This document shows positions 6,488-12,890 of a stretch of 13,880 bases of DNA, in pieces. The notes under the pieces were generated by a model, which did no database searches, had not been told where the DNA came from, and was given only the letters and a program-made list of their open reading frames with translations. The position numbers were made by a program, and so were the translations under genes. This DNA is from Clostridiales bacterium (GTDB taxonomy: Bacteria > Bacillota > Clostridia > Oscillospirales > JAAYOS01): the NCBI GenBank assembly GCA_012521525.1, contig JAAYMG010000375.1:1-13880 (forward strand). Reading direction: 5' to 3'. Every line of letters begins with the position of its first letter. Position 1 is the stretch's first letter.

Positions 6488-7309
6488 ATGTATAGCACGC
6501 TGAAGACTCTGTTAGATAAACCGAAACTATACGAAAAGACCTGTTCAAAGTTCTGGAACGATCCACATATATCCGGGGGAATGCTCGAAGCGCATCTCGA
6601 CCCCAATACCGATGCTGCAAGCCGTAAGCCGGAGTTCATAGACCGTTCTGCGGAGTGGATATCCTCTTTGATGCCGCCCGGCGGGAAGCTCCTCGATATC
6701 GGCTGCGGACCGGGATTATATACGAAACGTCTTTCCGATCGCGGTTTCATCGTAACCGGTCTGGATTTTTCCGAGCGCTCGATCGAGTATGCGAAGTCCC
6801 ATGACCAAAAAACCGAATATTTGCTGATGGATTACCTGGAGATGGAATTTGACAATAAGTTCGATATGGTAACGCTGATCTGGTGCGACTACGGTGCCCT
6901 GGTACCTGAGGATCGGCATAATCTCCTGGATCGTGTGTACAGAGCTTTGAAACCTGGCGGACTGTTTGCACTTGACGTATTCACCCCGCAAAAAAGCAAG
7001 GGCTGCAAAGAACATACATCATGGGAGATCAATGAAAACGGCGGTTTCTGGAGCCCAAACCCGCACATCTGCCTTAATGCGCAGTATTACTACGGCGAAT
7101 GCATCGGTCTGACCCGAACGGTGATCATTGAAGACGGGAACGTAAAAGAATACAACATCTGGGACACCTGCTTCACGAAGGTGACCCTGACCGAAGAAGT
7201 CCGGCCTCACGGCTTCGCTGTTGTCGATTTTTACTCGGATTTCACAGGAAAGCCTTATGATGAAAAATCAAATACCATATGCGCAGTTATGAGAAAAACA
7301 TTGAATTAA
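6488..7309 (+). CDS. SAM-dependent methyltransferase (class I)
   Basis: A 273-residue Rossmann-fold methyltransferase. SAM-binding motif I, LLDIGCGPGLY, is at about 68-78. The acidic residue that holds the ribose is Asp93 in TGLDFSERS. Motif II/III follows as FDMVTLIWCDYG, and ALKPGGLFALDVF at about 154-166 is the usual post-motif strand. The N-terminal 60 residues form a helical cap (FWNDPHISGGMLEAHL), and the C-terminal third is a beta-rich lid likely to choose the substrate. This architecture is common in Clostridia, and its substrates are mostly unassigned. GAGGGGGG nine bases before the ATG sets the start. It is the first gene after the attenuator-like leader, and 27 bases separate it from the next methyltransferase, so the two are cotranscribed. 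Position suggests an inducible function, possibly resistance-related, but no target is evident. Confidence 0.85.
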   Translation: MYSTLKTLLDKPKLYEKTCSKFWNDPHISGGMLEAHLDPNTDAASRKPEFIDRSAEWISSLMPPGGKLLDIGCGPGLYTKRLSDRGFIVTGLDFSERSIEYAKSHDQKTEYLLMDYLEMEFDNKFDMVTLIWCDYGALVPEDRHNLLDRVYRALKPGGLFALDVFTPQKSKGCKEHTSWEINENGGFWSPNPHICLNAQYYYGECIGLTRTVIIEDGNVKEYNIWDTCFTKVTLTEEVRPHGFAVVDFYSDFTGKPYDEKSNTICAVMRKTLN

Positions 7310-7336
7310 TTTGTCACGTTTGATAAGGAGGACCAT

Positions 7337-8152
7337 ATGTCATTAGGGTGGATAGACCCGAAAGATTATTCTTTCAACAGTTTATTGCTTCTTGAACGTT
7401 TTCAGATCCAAATCATGCTGCAAAGCAACGGCTGGCGTGTCAACAGGGATGAGTGGAGACAGAACATGGGAATTGCGCTGAAAGCAAATCCGTCTGTTGA
7501 GTGGTACCTTAAACACCGCTGTCCGGAATGCGCTTCCATGATAGACAAACTGCTTTTGGAAGCTCCGAATGTTTCTGAACCGGCGCAAGTGCGCAACGCA
7601 GAGGTCTACGTCATGTCAAGCATCGAAGACTTCATAATCTACACCACTCCTGAAGTCATGGCAGAAAAGTGCGACTTCATACGCGGCTGGAGCAAGGAAC
7701 GCCTGTTCCGGTTGGCCGACTTCGACGGAAAAGTCGTTCTAGACATCGGAGCCGGTTCCGGCAGGCTGACCTTCGCCGCAGCCGAGAAGGCAGCATGGGT
7801 CTACGCAAGTGAACCTGTCGGAACTCTGCGTGAGTTCATGCGCGACAAAATTGCCCGTGAGGGCATAAGCAATGTCAGGGTTTTGGATGGCCTCATCACA
7901 AGCCTCCCTTACCCGGATGACACGTTTGACATCGTAATGTCCGGCCACGTCATCGGTGATTATTGGGACGAGGAAATAGCGGAGATAACTCGCGTCTGCA
8001 AATCCGGGGGGTGGCTCATAGACTGCCCGGGAGATTCTGTCACAGACATGTCTCCCAGTCCAGAGTTTACCACCCGCGGCTGGGAAGAGATCCATTATGT
8101 CGGCAGCTTCGGAAAAGACGTGTATGTTCATCGCAAACAGGTTTTCAAATGA
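7337..8152 (+). CDS. Second SAM-dependent methyltransferase (class I)
   Basis: A 271-residue methyltransferase with a long N-terminal region (about 1-125) followed by a Methyltransf_11-type catalytic domain. Motif I, VVLDIGAGSGRLT, is at about 133-145, the acidic motif II position is Glu in YASEPVG, and the LPYPDDTFDIVMSGHVI strand and CKSGGWLIDCPG post-motif follow. The N-terminal part contains a CPEC pair (62-65) and other cysteines, which might bind metal, though a full zinc ligand set is not obvious. It is unlike the first methyltransferase outside the core fold, so this is not a recent duplication. AAGGAGG five bases before the ATG is a near-ideal ribosome binding site, stronger than those of its neighbours. 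The product may modify a small molecule, RNA or protein; the sequence does not decide. Confidence 0.85.
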   Translation: MSLGWIDPKDYSFNSLLLLERFQIQIMLQSNGWRVNRDEWRQNMGIALKANPSVEWYLKHRCPECASMIDKLLLEAPNVSEPAQVRNAEVYVMSSIEDFIIYTTPEVMAEKCDFIRGWSKERLFRLADFDGKVVLDIGAGSGRLTFAAAEKAAWVYASEPVGTLREFMRDKIAREGISNVRVLDGLITSLPYPDDTFDIVMSGHVIGDYWDEEIAEITRVCKSGGWLIDCPGDSVTDMSPSPEFTTRGWEEIHYVGSFGKDVYVHRKQVFK

Positions 8153-8192
8153 AATCGAAGCATCCAAATGTCGGATTTTGGAGGGAAAAGAG

Positions 8193-9287
8193 TTGTTGCT
8201 CGAAGACTACGGCTTCAATAACACTTTACTTTACTCACTGGATATGTCACAATACGATACATCAGCAATTCCCGCAAGGGTCACATCCGTTCACAGGGAC
8301 AGGTATGAACTCATTTGCGAGTACGGAAGCGTGTTCGGCAGGCTGAAAGCCGGTGTGTACTTTAACGACGGAAGTGAGAGTTTTCCCGCAACAGGAGATT
8401 TCGTGCTGATGATCTTCAACCGGATGGGGGACAGCACCATCATAAAGACGCTTCCGCGAAAGTCCATGTTCGTGCGCAGTGACTTTTCAGGACATGCGGC
8501 CGGATATGCAAAAACTGTCCTGCAGCAGACGATCGCGGCTAACTTCGACTACGTGTTCATAATGACTTCCCTTAACCGGGATTTCAGCGTAAACCGTGTC
8601 ATGCGTTATCTTACACAGGCCAGGCAAAGCGGTGCCCAACCTGTTGTGCTGCTGACAAAGGCTGATCTTCAGCCCGATTTTGCCGGATACATCGCTGAGA
8701 TCCAAAAAGCCGCACCGTTTGTGCCGGTACACGCGATTTCCAGCCACACCGGCTTTGGTCTTGAAGAACTGGATGACTATCTGCGTCCCGGAAAAACAGT
8801 CGTATTCCTCGGGATGTCCGGTGTAGGCAAGTCTTCGCTTCTCAACGCCCTGATGAAACAGGAAGTAATGGTTGTCAGTTCCATACGGGAAGATGACAGC
8901 AGGGGCCGTCACACAACTACCCATCGCCAGCTCATCATGCTGCCTTCCGGTGCGATGGTCATAGACACCCCGGGTATGCGTGAGTTGGGCCTGTTCCATG
9001 CGTCCGAAGGGATAAGCGCTGAGTTTGCCGATGTGGAGCAGCTTTTTTCCCAATGCAGGTTTTCGGACTGCCGCCACACTACCGAACCCGGATGCGCTGT
9101 CCTTGCGGCGCTGGATGACGGTACTTTATCAAGGGAGCGCTGGGAGAATTACATGTCGCAGAAACAGGAAAACAGGTTCGTGGAGGATAAATCCGGCTAC
9201 CTCAGGGAGAAAAAGAACTGGGAGAAGTCTGTTTCCATGTACACCAAGCAATCCAAAAAACGCAGATATTATGATGATTATGAATGA
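8193..9287 (+). CDS. rsgA: Ribosome small subunit-dependent GTPase A, TTG start
   Basis: A 364-residue RsgA (YjeQ/YloQ) protein, a GTPase that binds the maturing 30S subunit and checks late assembly. An N-terminal OB-fold (about 1-100) is followed by a circularly permuted GTPase domain, shown by the motif order: TKAD (G4) at 155-158 comes before GMSGVGKS (G1) at 207-214 and DTPG (G3) at 258-261. A C-terminal zinc knuckle has Cys288, Cys293, His295 and Cys301. The open frame reaches back to 8097 inside the preceding gene, but GGAGGG at 8180-8185 lies seven bases before a TTG at 8193, and translation from there gives LLEDYGFNN, the usual RsgA beginning. Placement behind two methyltransferases and before an AraC regulator is not the usual chromosomal rsgA context, so it may be an accessory second copy. 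Confidence 0.92.
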   Translation: MLLEDYGFNNTLLYSLDMSQYDTSAIPARVTSVHRDRYELICEYGSVFGRLKAGVYFNDGSESFPATGDFVLMIFNRMGDSTIIKTLPRKSMFVRSDFSGHAAGYAKTVLQQTIAANFDYVFIMTSLNRDFSVNRVMRYLTQARQSGAQPVVLLTKADLQPDFAGYIAEIQKAAPFVPVHAISSHTGFGLEELDDYLRPGKTVVFLGMSGVGKSSLLNALMKQEVMVVSSIREDDSRGRHTTTHRQLIMLPSGAMVIDTPGMRELGLFHASEGISAEFADVEQLFSQCRFSDCRHTTEPGCAVLAALDDGTLSRERWENYMSQKQENRFVEDKSGYLREKKNWEKSVSMYTKQSKKRRYYDDYE

Positions 9288-9305
9288 TACCGGGGAGAAA
9301 AGCTT

Positions 9306-10202
9306 ATGAAGATGGATTTTGAGTACCTTACCAGGGCGATCCCTCCTGAGTTGTATGCAAAAACCAAGGCCACATTTTCGACGCACATCGCCATCTTTGA
9401 ACCTGAGGAATTTGCCGTAGGCGAAGTCATCTGCGTGGATGATTATCACTTCGTGCTGTTCCTTTCAAGCGCGCCCGTTACGAAAGTCGGAAATGTGGAG
9501 TATAAGGTCAGGAAGGGTGACTTGCTTGTCATCCGGCCATGGGAGGAAGTATTCGGGATCCCCGGCAGTTCCAGGAACCGCGGCAAGTATCTGCATATCG
9601 CCGTGAAAAAGGAATTCTTCACCGAAATAGCCTCTGAAGTATCACGCGGCGAGCCGTTTGCGTTCAGGCACGTCCATGGGCATTTCAGCAACCAGCTGCT
9701 CGATCTGATCGGACTGTTCCAGCAGGAGATCATGAATTACGGTGATGCCTACCCTAAAATGCTTCACAGCCTCTCCACCCAAATAGTGTTTCAGCTTATA
9801 CGGGACCTGGACGCCGAGCATGATAACAGCGGTGATAGTAAGTGGGATAATGCCTGTGATAATGACTTTGATAATGCCGACAACCCGTACATAAGCAACG
9901 CCATCCGGTTCATGAAGGAACACTACCGATCCAACATCAGCATCAATGATATCTGCAACCTGATCTATCTGAGCCCGGGCCATTTCAAACGGGTATTCAA
10001 GGAACAGACCGGCCGCACGCCGCATCAATTCCTTCTGGATATCCGCATAAGCAAGTCCAAGGAATTGCTGGCAAAGAGTGATTACTCCATTGAAGACGTC
10101 GCAAGGAAATGCGGTTTTGTCAATGCCGGCCATTTCGCGGTAGCCTTCAAGCGAAGCACCAGGCTCTCACCTTCTGAGTACAGAAAGAAGCATGCCAGAT
10201 AG
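9306..10202 (+). CDS. AraC-family transcriptional regulator with cupin-like sensor domain
   Basis: A 298-residue regulator. Residues about 1-165 form a cupin-like sensor domain (KVRKGDLLVIRPWEEVFGI is the typical barrel turn). A low-complexity Asp/Asn linker of about 20 residues follows, then the C-terminal AraC/XylS double helix-turn-helix (about 197-298) with ISINDICNLIYLSPGHFKRVFKEQTG and IEDVARKCGFVNAGHFAVAFKR, ending in LSPSEYRKKH, the standard closing motif. GGGGAGA seven bases before the ATG supports the start, and only 18 bases separate it from rsgA. It is the last gene of the operon and is followed by a strong terminator, so it may regulate this operon or a distant target. The linker is encoded by a tandem repeat described separately. 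The inducer is unknown. Confidence 0.9.
   Translation: MKMDFEYLTRAIPPELYAKTKATFSTHIAIFEPEEFAVGEVICVDDYHFVLFLSSAPVTKVGNVEYKVRKGDLLVIRPWEEVFGIPGSSRNRGKYLHIAVKKEFFTEIASEVSRGEPFAFRHVHGHFSNQLLDLIGLFQQEIMNYGDAYPKMLHSLSTQIVFQLIRDLDAEHDNSGDSKWDNACDNDFDNADNPYISNAIRFMKEHYRSNISINDICNLIYLSPGHFKRVFKEQTGRTPHQFLLDIRISKSKELLAKSDYSIEDVARKCGFVNAGHFAVAFKRSTRLSPSEYRKKHAR
9822..9881 (+). repeat. Five 12-base tandem repeats encoding the AraC linker
   Basis: Five consecutive 12-base units each begin with GATAA or GATAG and encode four residues each: DNSG, DSKW, DNAC, DNDF, DNAD. The units are in frame, so changes in copy number would only lengthen or shorten the linker between the sensor and DNA-binding domains. 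Confidence 0.85.
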
Positions 10203-10216
10203 AGCATAAACCCGCG

Positions 10217-10246
10217 ACCGCTCGCCTCTACGGCGGGCGGTTTTTA
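10217..10246 (+). terminator. Strong intrinsic terminator closing the methyltransferase/RsgA/AraC operon
   Basis: ACCGCTCGCC (10217-10226) pairs with GGCGGGCGGT (10232-10241) through ten pairs including one G-U, around a five-base loop, and is followed by a run of five T. It begins 14 bases after the AraC stop codon. Confidence 0.92.
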
Positions 10247-10259
10247 TATTTCTTGCCAT

Positions 10260-10305
10260 GATGTTACTTTGAAAAAATAAAGATGTGACTTTTGAAAAAC
10301 TAAAA
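10260..10305 (+). repeat. AT-rich tandem direct repeat upstream of the SLH gene promoter
   Basis: Two adjacent copies of about 22-23 bases, GATGTTACTTTGAAAAAATA... and GATGTGACTTTTGAAAAACT..., differ at about three positions. They lie directly upstream of the candidate -10 element, where tandem operator sites or an A-tract UP element would sit. Confidence 0.65.
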
Positions 10306-10317
10306 GCCCTCAATGGA

Positions 10318-10326
10318 TGGTATTAT
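10318..10326 (+). promoter_or_regulatory. Candidate extended -10 promoter of the SLH gene
   Basis: TGG followed by TATTAT (10321-10326) is an extended -10 element with five of six matches. The -35 position has no recognisable hexamer, which is usual for extended -10 promoters or for activator-dependent ones. The start would be near 10333, shortly before AAGGAG and the ATG at 10365. Confidence 0.4.
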
Positions 10327-10364
10327 GACTGGGACACCTTTCAAATACAAGGAGTGTACGAGTC

Positions 10365-11468
10365 ATGAAAAAACGTAATATCCTGGCATTATCGCTCTGC
10401 ATCATGATAGCGATCGGTCTTATGCCATTGTCCGCACTGGCCGCCAATGATCCGTTCAGGCTCGAAAATCCCGCCAATCTCAGGGCGGAGCTGAAGTGGG
10501 ACGCCGACGGCCAGCCCTACTTTGAACTTAAGCTTGATGTCCCGCAAAGCGTCAGGGCTCTCAACGACAAAATCATCGCTGATTACGCCGCCATTGATGG
10601 CATCATATGTGACCAGGTCTATGTCGAGTTTGATTACAAGTATGCCGATTATGACTGGAATGAGGGGCCGTCCCACGTCTGGACGACAACCGCCTATCTG
10701 ACCGATTTCCTTGACTTGGGCTATTTCGAATATCGTCCGTTCGACAGTTCAAAGAAGTACGATGAAGTTGACATAAAGAGCGAGACATACCACTTCAGGG
10801 CACGTTTCTATGTCGTATGGGGCTATGTCGGCGATTTTATATCCGAATATACATTTTCCGGTTATTCAAATACTGTAACGATAGGAAACCCCGCATACTG
10901 GAGCGCGGCAAGCTCGTGGGCAACACCGGAACTGAAACAGGCTGCGGAGGCCGGGCTTGTACCCGATATCCTTAAAGGCTCCGACATGACAAGGCCGATC
11001 ACAAGGGAAGAGTTCTGCGAACTGGCAATACTGCTCTACGAGAAGTGCACCGGCGAGACTGTCGAAGTCCCGGCAAACCCGTTTACCGATACTTCGAACC
11101 CACAGATATTGAAGGCCTTTGCCATCGGAATCACTACAGGTACATCGCTGACCACCTTCTCCCCGAATGAGCTCATTACCAGGGAACAGTGCGCAACGAT
11201 GCTGTTCCGTGCAATAAAGGCTATCAATCCCGACGGGGATTACAGCACGGCGGGCGTGAAAGACTTCGCAGACCAGAAGCACATATCGAGCTGGGCTGTC
11301 GAAGCTACGAAATATATGGCTAAGATCGGCATCATAACAGGAAATACGGCGGGCGAGTTCATGCCCAAGGCTACCACAACTGTTCAAAAAGCTGCGGGTT
11401 ATGGAATGGCAACAAGGGAACAGGCAATAGCAATGTCTATAAGGACTTACAATAAATTGGGGAAATAG
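10365..11468 (+). CDS. Secreted S-layer homology (SLH) domain protein
   Basis: A 367-residue exported protein. The signal peptide is clear: basic MKKR, a hydrophobic core to about residue 22, and likely cleavage after SALAA near residue 27. Residues about 30-175 form a beta-rich domain of unknown type, acidic and aromatic, with repeated Y-x-D/W patterns. The rest carries three SLH repeats at about 178-226, 238-287 and 296-365. Their signs are the ITREEF and ITREQCATMLFRA helices, the FTDTSNPQ and FADQKHISSWA starts, and a third repeat ending in ATTTVQKAAGYGMATREQAIA, as is usual for Clostridia. SLH domains hold proteins to secondary cell-wall polymer, so it is displayed on the surface. At this length it is a minor wall protein rather than the main S-layer subunit. 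AAGGAG lies eight bases before the ATG. It is monocistronic, between two terminators. Confidence 0.88.
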   Translation: MKKRNILALSLCIMIAIGLMPLSALAANDPFRLENPANLRAELKWDADGQPYFELKLDVPQSVRALNDKIIADYAAIDGIICDQVYVEFDYKYADYDWNEGPSHVWTTTAYLTDFLDLGYFEYRPFDSSKKYDEVDIKSETYHFRARFYVVWGYVGDFISEYTFSGYSNTVTIGNPAYWSAASSWATPELKQAAEAGLVPDILKGSDMTRPITREEFCELAILLYEKCTGETVEVPANPFTDTSNPQILKAFAIGITTGTSLTTFSPNELITREQCATMLFRAIKAINPDGDYSTAGVKDFADQKHISSWAVEATKYMAKIGIITGNTAGEFMPKATTTVQKAAGYGMATREQAIAMSIRTYNKLGK

Positions 11469-11499
11469 CGAAGATCTATCACCACCTTCATTCGATGTG

Positions 11500-11671
11500 A
11501 CCGTTCATGCGGTATACCGTACATGTATCAGTTCACCGTTCATGCAGTGGCCATTCCGCCCAGGCATTAGTTAACCGTTTATGCAGTGGCCCTATCATCC
11601 ATGCAGCGGTCCACTGTTCACGAACTGGCGCTAAAACCATGCAATGGTCTGATCATCCATGAGCTGATCGT
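11500..11671 (+). repeat. Degenerate 19-20-base tandem repeat array, about nine units
   Basis: Downstream of the SLH gene, units of 16-21 bases recur end to end, with the approximate consensus ACCGTTCATGCAGTGGCC. The CATG-like core falls near 11506, 11522, 11541, 11560 (degenerate), 11580, 11600, 11619 (CACG), 11638 and 11658. The best-preserved units are those starting at 11535, 11574 and 11594. The period is not a multiple of three and no gene covers the stretch, so it is not a protein repeat. It lies in the 3' untranslated part of the SLH transcript, before the terminator. It is the main content of the 399-base gap between 11468 and 11868. Confidence 0.7.
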
Positions 11672-11678
11672 CCGGTTG

Positions 11679-11726
11679 AAAAACAGCCTTAGATCCTTCC
11701 TTGGCAGAGGGATCGGGGCTGTTTTT
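11679..11726 (+). terminator. Intrinsic terminator, likely bidirectional, after the SLH gene
   Basis: AAAAACAGCC (11679-11688) pairs with GGCTGTTTTT (11717-11726), and GATCC with GGATC extends the stem inside. A-run and T-run flank the two sides, so it could work in either direction. It lies 210 bases after the SLH stop codon, with the repeat array in between. Confidence 0.82.
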
Positions 11727-11779
11727 GACATTATGGCTATGGATCCGGCACTTTTCCCGTGCATAGCAAAAGTGTACTA

Positions 11780-11808
11780 TTCCAATTCGGCAACTTACGG
11801 GTTATAAT
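11780..11808 (+). promoter_or_regulatory. Candidate promoter for the GNAT/radical SAM cluster
   Basis: A perfect TATAAT (11803-11808) follows a weak TTCCAA (11780-11785) at 17 bases. The start would be near 11815, about 50 bases before the first ATG. This is the only good -10 element upstream of the next three genes. Confidence 0.5.
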
Positions 11809-11867
11809 GATGCCAAGCATAAAAAATGGCATAAATAAGTATGATATGAGCATAAAGGGGGAAGTTC

Positions 11868-12197
11868 ATGAACTGGAAGTACGAAAAAGGACGTATATAC
11901 GGCGTGGACGAAAACAATGGACTGCTGGCCGAGACCACCTTTAACCACAGGAAAAACGGTGAGGTCGACATTGACCACACATATGTCGATCCGTCGTTGA
12001 GAGGTCAGGGCGTGGCCGGTTCTATGATGGAAGTAGTTGCGAAGTACCTGCGCGAAAACAGGCTGAAAGCCACGGCAAGCTGCTCATATGCTAACTCATG
12101 GCTGAAAAAGCACAGGTACGAGTATGCCGATATAATCTCCGAAGATTTCGACGAAGAAGGCACATATCCCTCCTGCGGGATAGACGGAAGGCATTGA
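11868..12197 (+). CDS. Short acetyl-CoA-binding GNAT protein (YidJ/YjdJ-type)
   Basis: A 109-residue protein of the minimal GNAT family (Acetyltransf_CG, Pfam PF14542). This is a cut-down acetyl-CoA-binding fold of about 90 residues, seen in bacterial YidJ/YjdJ proteins and in human GTLF3b/NATD1-like proteins, with unclear substrates. The hallmark runs IDHTYVDPSLRGQGVAGSMM, where R-G-Q-G-V-A binds the acetyl-CoA pyrophosphate, followed by a helix, then SCSYANSWLKKH, the conserved C-Y-W-x-x-x-H-like closing motif. About fifteen extra acidic residues follow at the C-terminus. AAAGGGGGGAAG precedes the ATG. A 63-base gap leads to the next GNAT gene on the same strand, with no terminator between. 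Confidence 0.88.
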   Translation: MNWKYEKGRIYGVDENNGLLAETTFNHRKNGEVDIDHTYVDPSLRGQGVAGSMMEVVAKYLRENRLKATASCSYANSWLKKHRYEYADIISEDFDEEGTYPSCGIDGRH

Positions 12198-12260
12198 TCC
12201 AGGCTGACATATATAAAGGGCAGGTTCGATTTCTACACTGTTAGTAAAGGAGTTTGAACT

Positions 12261-12737
12261 ATGATACGGATCGAAAAGCTGACGCCTGAAAACAGAAAAC
12301 CCGTAGATGACCTTATAAAGGAGGAATGGGCAGGCCCGATGAGCGTAAGCAGGGGACGCGTCCTGGATACGTCAGTCCTGCCCGGATTTATTGCGCTCGA
12401 TGACGGCAAGATGTGCGGTGCGGCGACCTACAAGATAGATGGCGATGAGTGCGAGCTTGTTACGCTCAACAGCCTGCAGGAGCGGAGAGGCATCGGTTCA
12501 GCCCTGATAAATGCCGTGCTCGATGTGGCCAGAGAGAACAAGTGCCGCCGTTTATGGCTGATAACGACAAACGACAACACACATGCCATCAGATTCTATC
12601 AGCGGTTCGGTTTTTCCCTGCGGGCGGTACATATAAATGCAATGGAGGAAGCGCGTAAGCTGAAACCTTCCATCCCGCTCGTAGGCAATGACGATATACC
12701 GATCCTGCATGAGTTCGAGTTCGAGATCATACTTTGA
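12261..12737 (+). CDS. GNAT N-acetyltransferase
   Basis: A 158-residue single-domain GNAT protein. Its acetyl-CoA motif A is LVTLNSLQERRGIGSALINAVLDVA, with R-R-G-I-G-S forming the pyrophosphate loop. The strand LWLITTNDNTHAIRFYQRFGF is the usual motif B with the conserved Asn and Tyr near the thiol end of the cofactor. A further 35 residues (MEEARKLKPSIPLVG... ending FEFEIIL) follow the same plan as a widespread Firmicute subgroup of unknown substrate. AAAGGAG eight bases before the ATG sets the start. The frame stays open beyond the TGA for another 50 codons (see the small ORF entry). It is probably cotranscribed with the flanking GNAT and radical SAM genes. Confidence 0.88.
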   Translation: MIRIEKLTPENRKPVDDLIKEEWAGPMSVSRGRVLDTSVLPGFIALDDGKMCGAATYKIDGDECELVTLNSLQERRGIGSALINAVLDVARENKCRRLWLITTNDNTHAIRFYQRFGFSLRAVHINAMEEARKLKPSIPLVGNDDIPILHEFEFEIIL

Positions 12738-12758
12738 TATATCAACAAAGCGCTGATC

Positions 12759-12890
12759 ATGCGAGGCCAAGAAAATATCGTCATTGACACGGACTGTGAT
12801 CATAACAGTGATAATATGCTGACCGAGATGACGATTGAACATCACGGCAAAGCAAGGCAGATCGAGGTGTCCTATGTACATAGACCCTAA
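12759..12890 (+). CDS. Possible 43-residue small protein overlapping the radical SAM gene start
   Basis: An ORF of 43 codons from ATG 12759 to TAA 12888-12890, beginning MRGQENIVIDTDCDHNSDN and ending in VSYVHRP. Its last 17 bases overlap the start of the radical SAM gene in another frame, an arrangement that would couple their translation. It lies in the same frame as the preceding GNAT gene, separated from it only by the TGA and seven sense codons. It may therefore be a former or alternative C-terminal extension rather than an independent gene. There is no good ribosome binding site, and it resembles nothing I recognise. It could be a peptide substrate of the radical SAM enzyme, a leader peptide, or chance. 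Confidence 0.3.
   Translation: MRGQENIVIDTDCDHNSDNMLTEMTIEHHGKARQIEVSYVHRP

Larger units (their letters stand above)
6279..6503 (+). other. Possible leader ORF running through the attenuator
   Basis: An open frame of about 74 codons starts at ATG 6279 (with ATG 6282 and two GTG codons just before) and crosses every attenuator stem. It overlaps the first 16 bases of the methyltransferase gene in another frame and ends at 6503. Its middle, centred on CPYFYFYALTRKHTAV, lies over the competing arms. No good ribosome binding site precedes it, so translation is uncertain. Translation through this frame would disrupt the stems, and a ribosome stalled early would favour alternative pairing. Confidence 0.25.

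Noticed and set aside
8097..8192. Longer RsgA starting at ATG inside the preceding methyltransferase gene
   Set aside because: There is no ribosome binding site there, and the residues do not match the RsgA N-terminus; TTG 8193 fits both criteria.
8487..9077. 196-codon minus-strand frame opposite rsgA
   Set aside because: It is antisense to the GTPase domain, with no family resemblance; a codon-bias shadow.
11500..11671. Short repeat array considered as a CRISPR
   Set aside because: The repeats are too short (about 18-20 bases) and degenerate and abut each other without unique spacers, and no cas gene is present.
11586..11807. 73-codon plus ORF through the repeat array and terminator
   Set aside because: It crosses a strong intrinsic terminator, has no ribosome binding site, and the repeat period is not a multiple of three.
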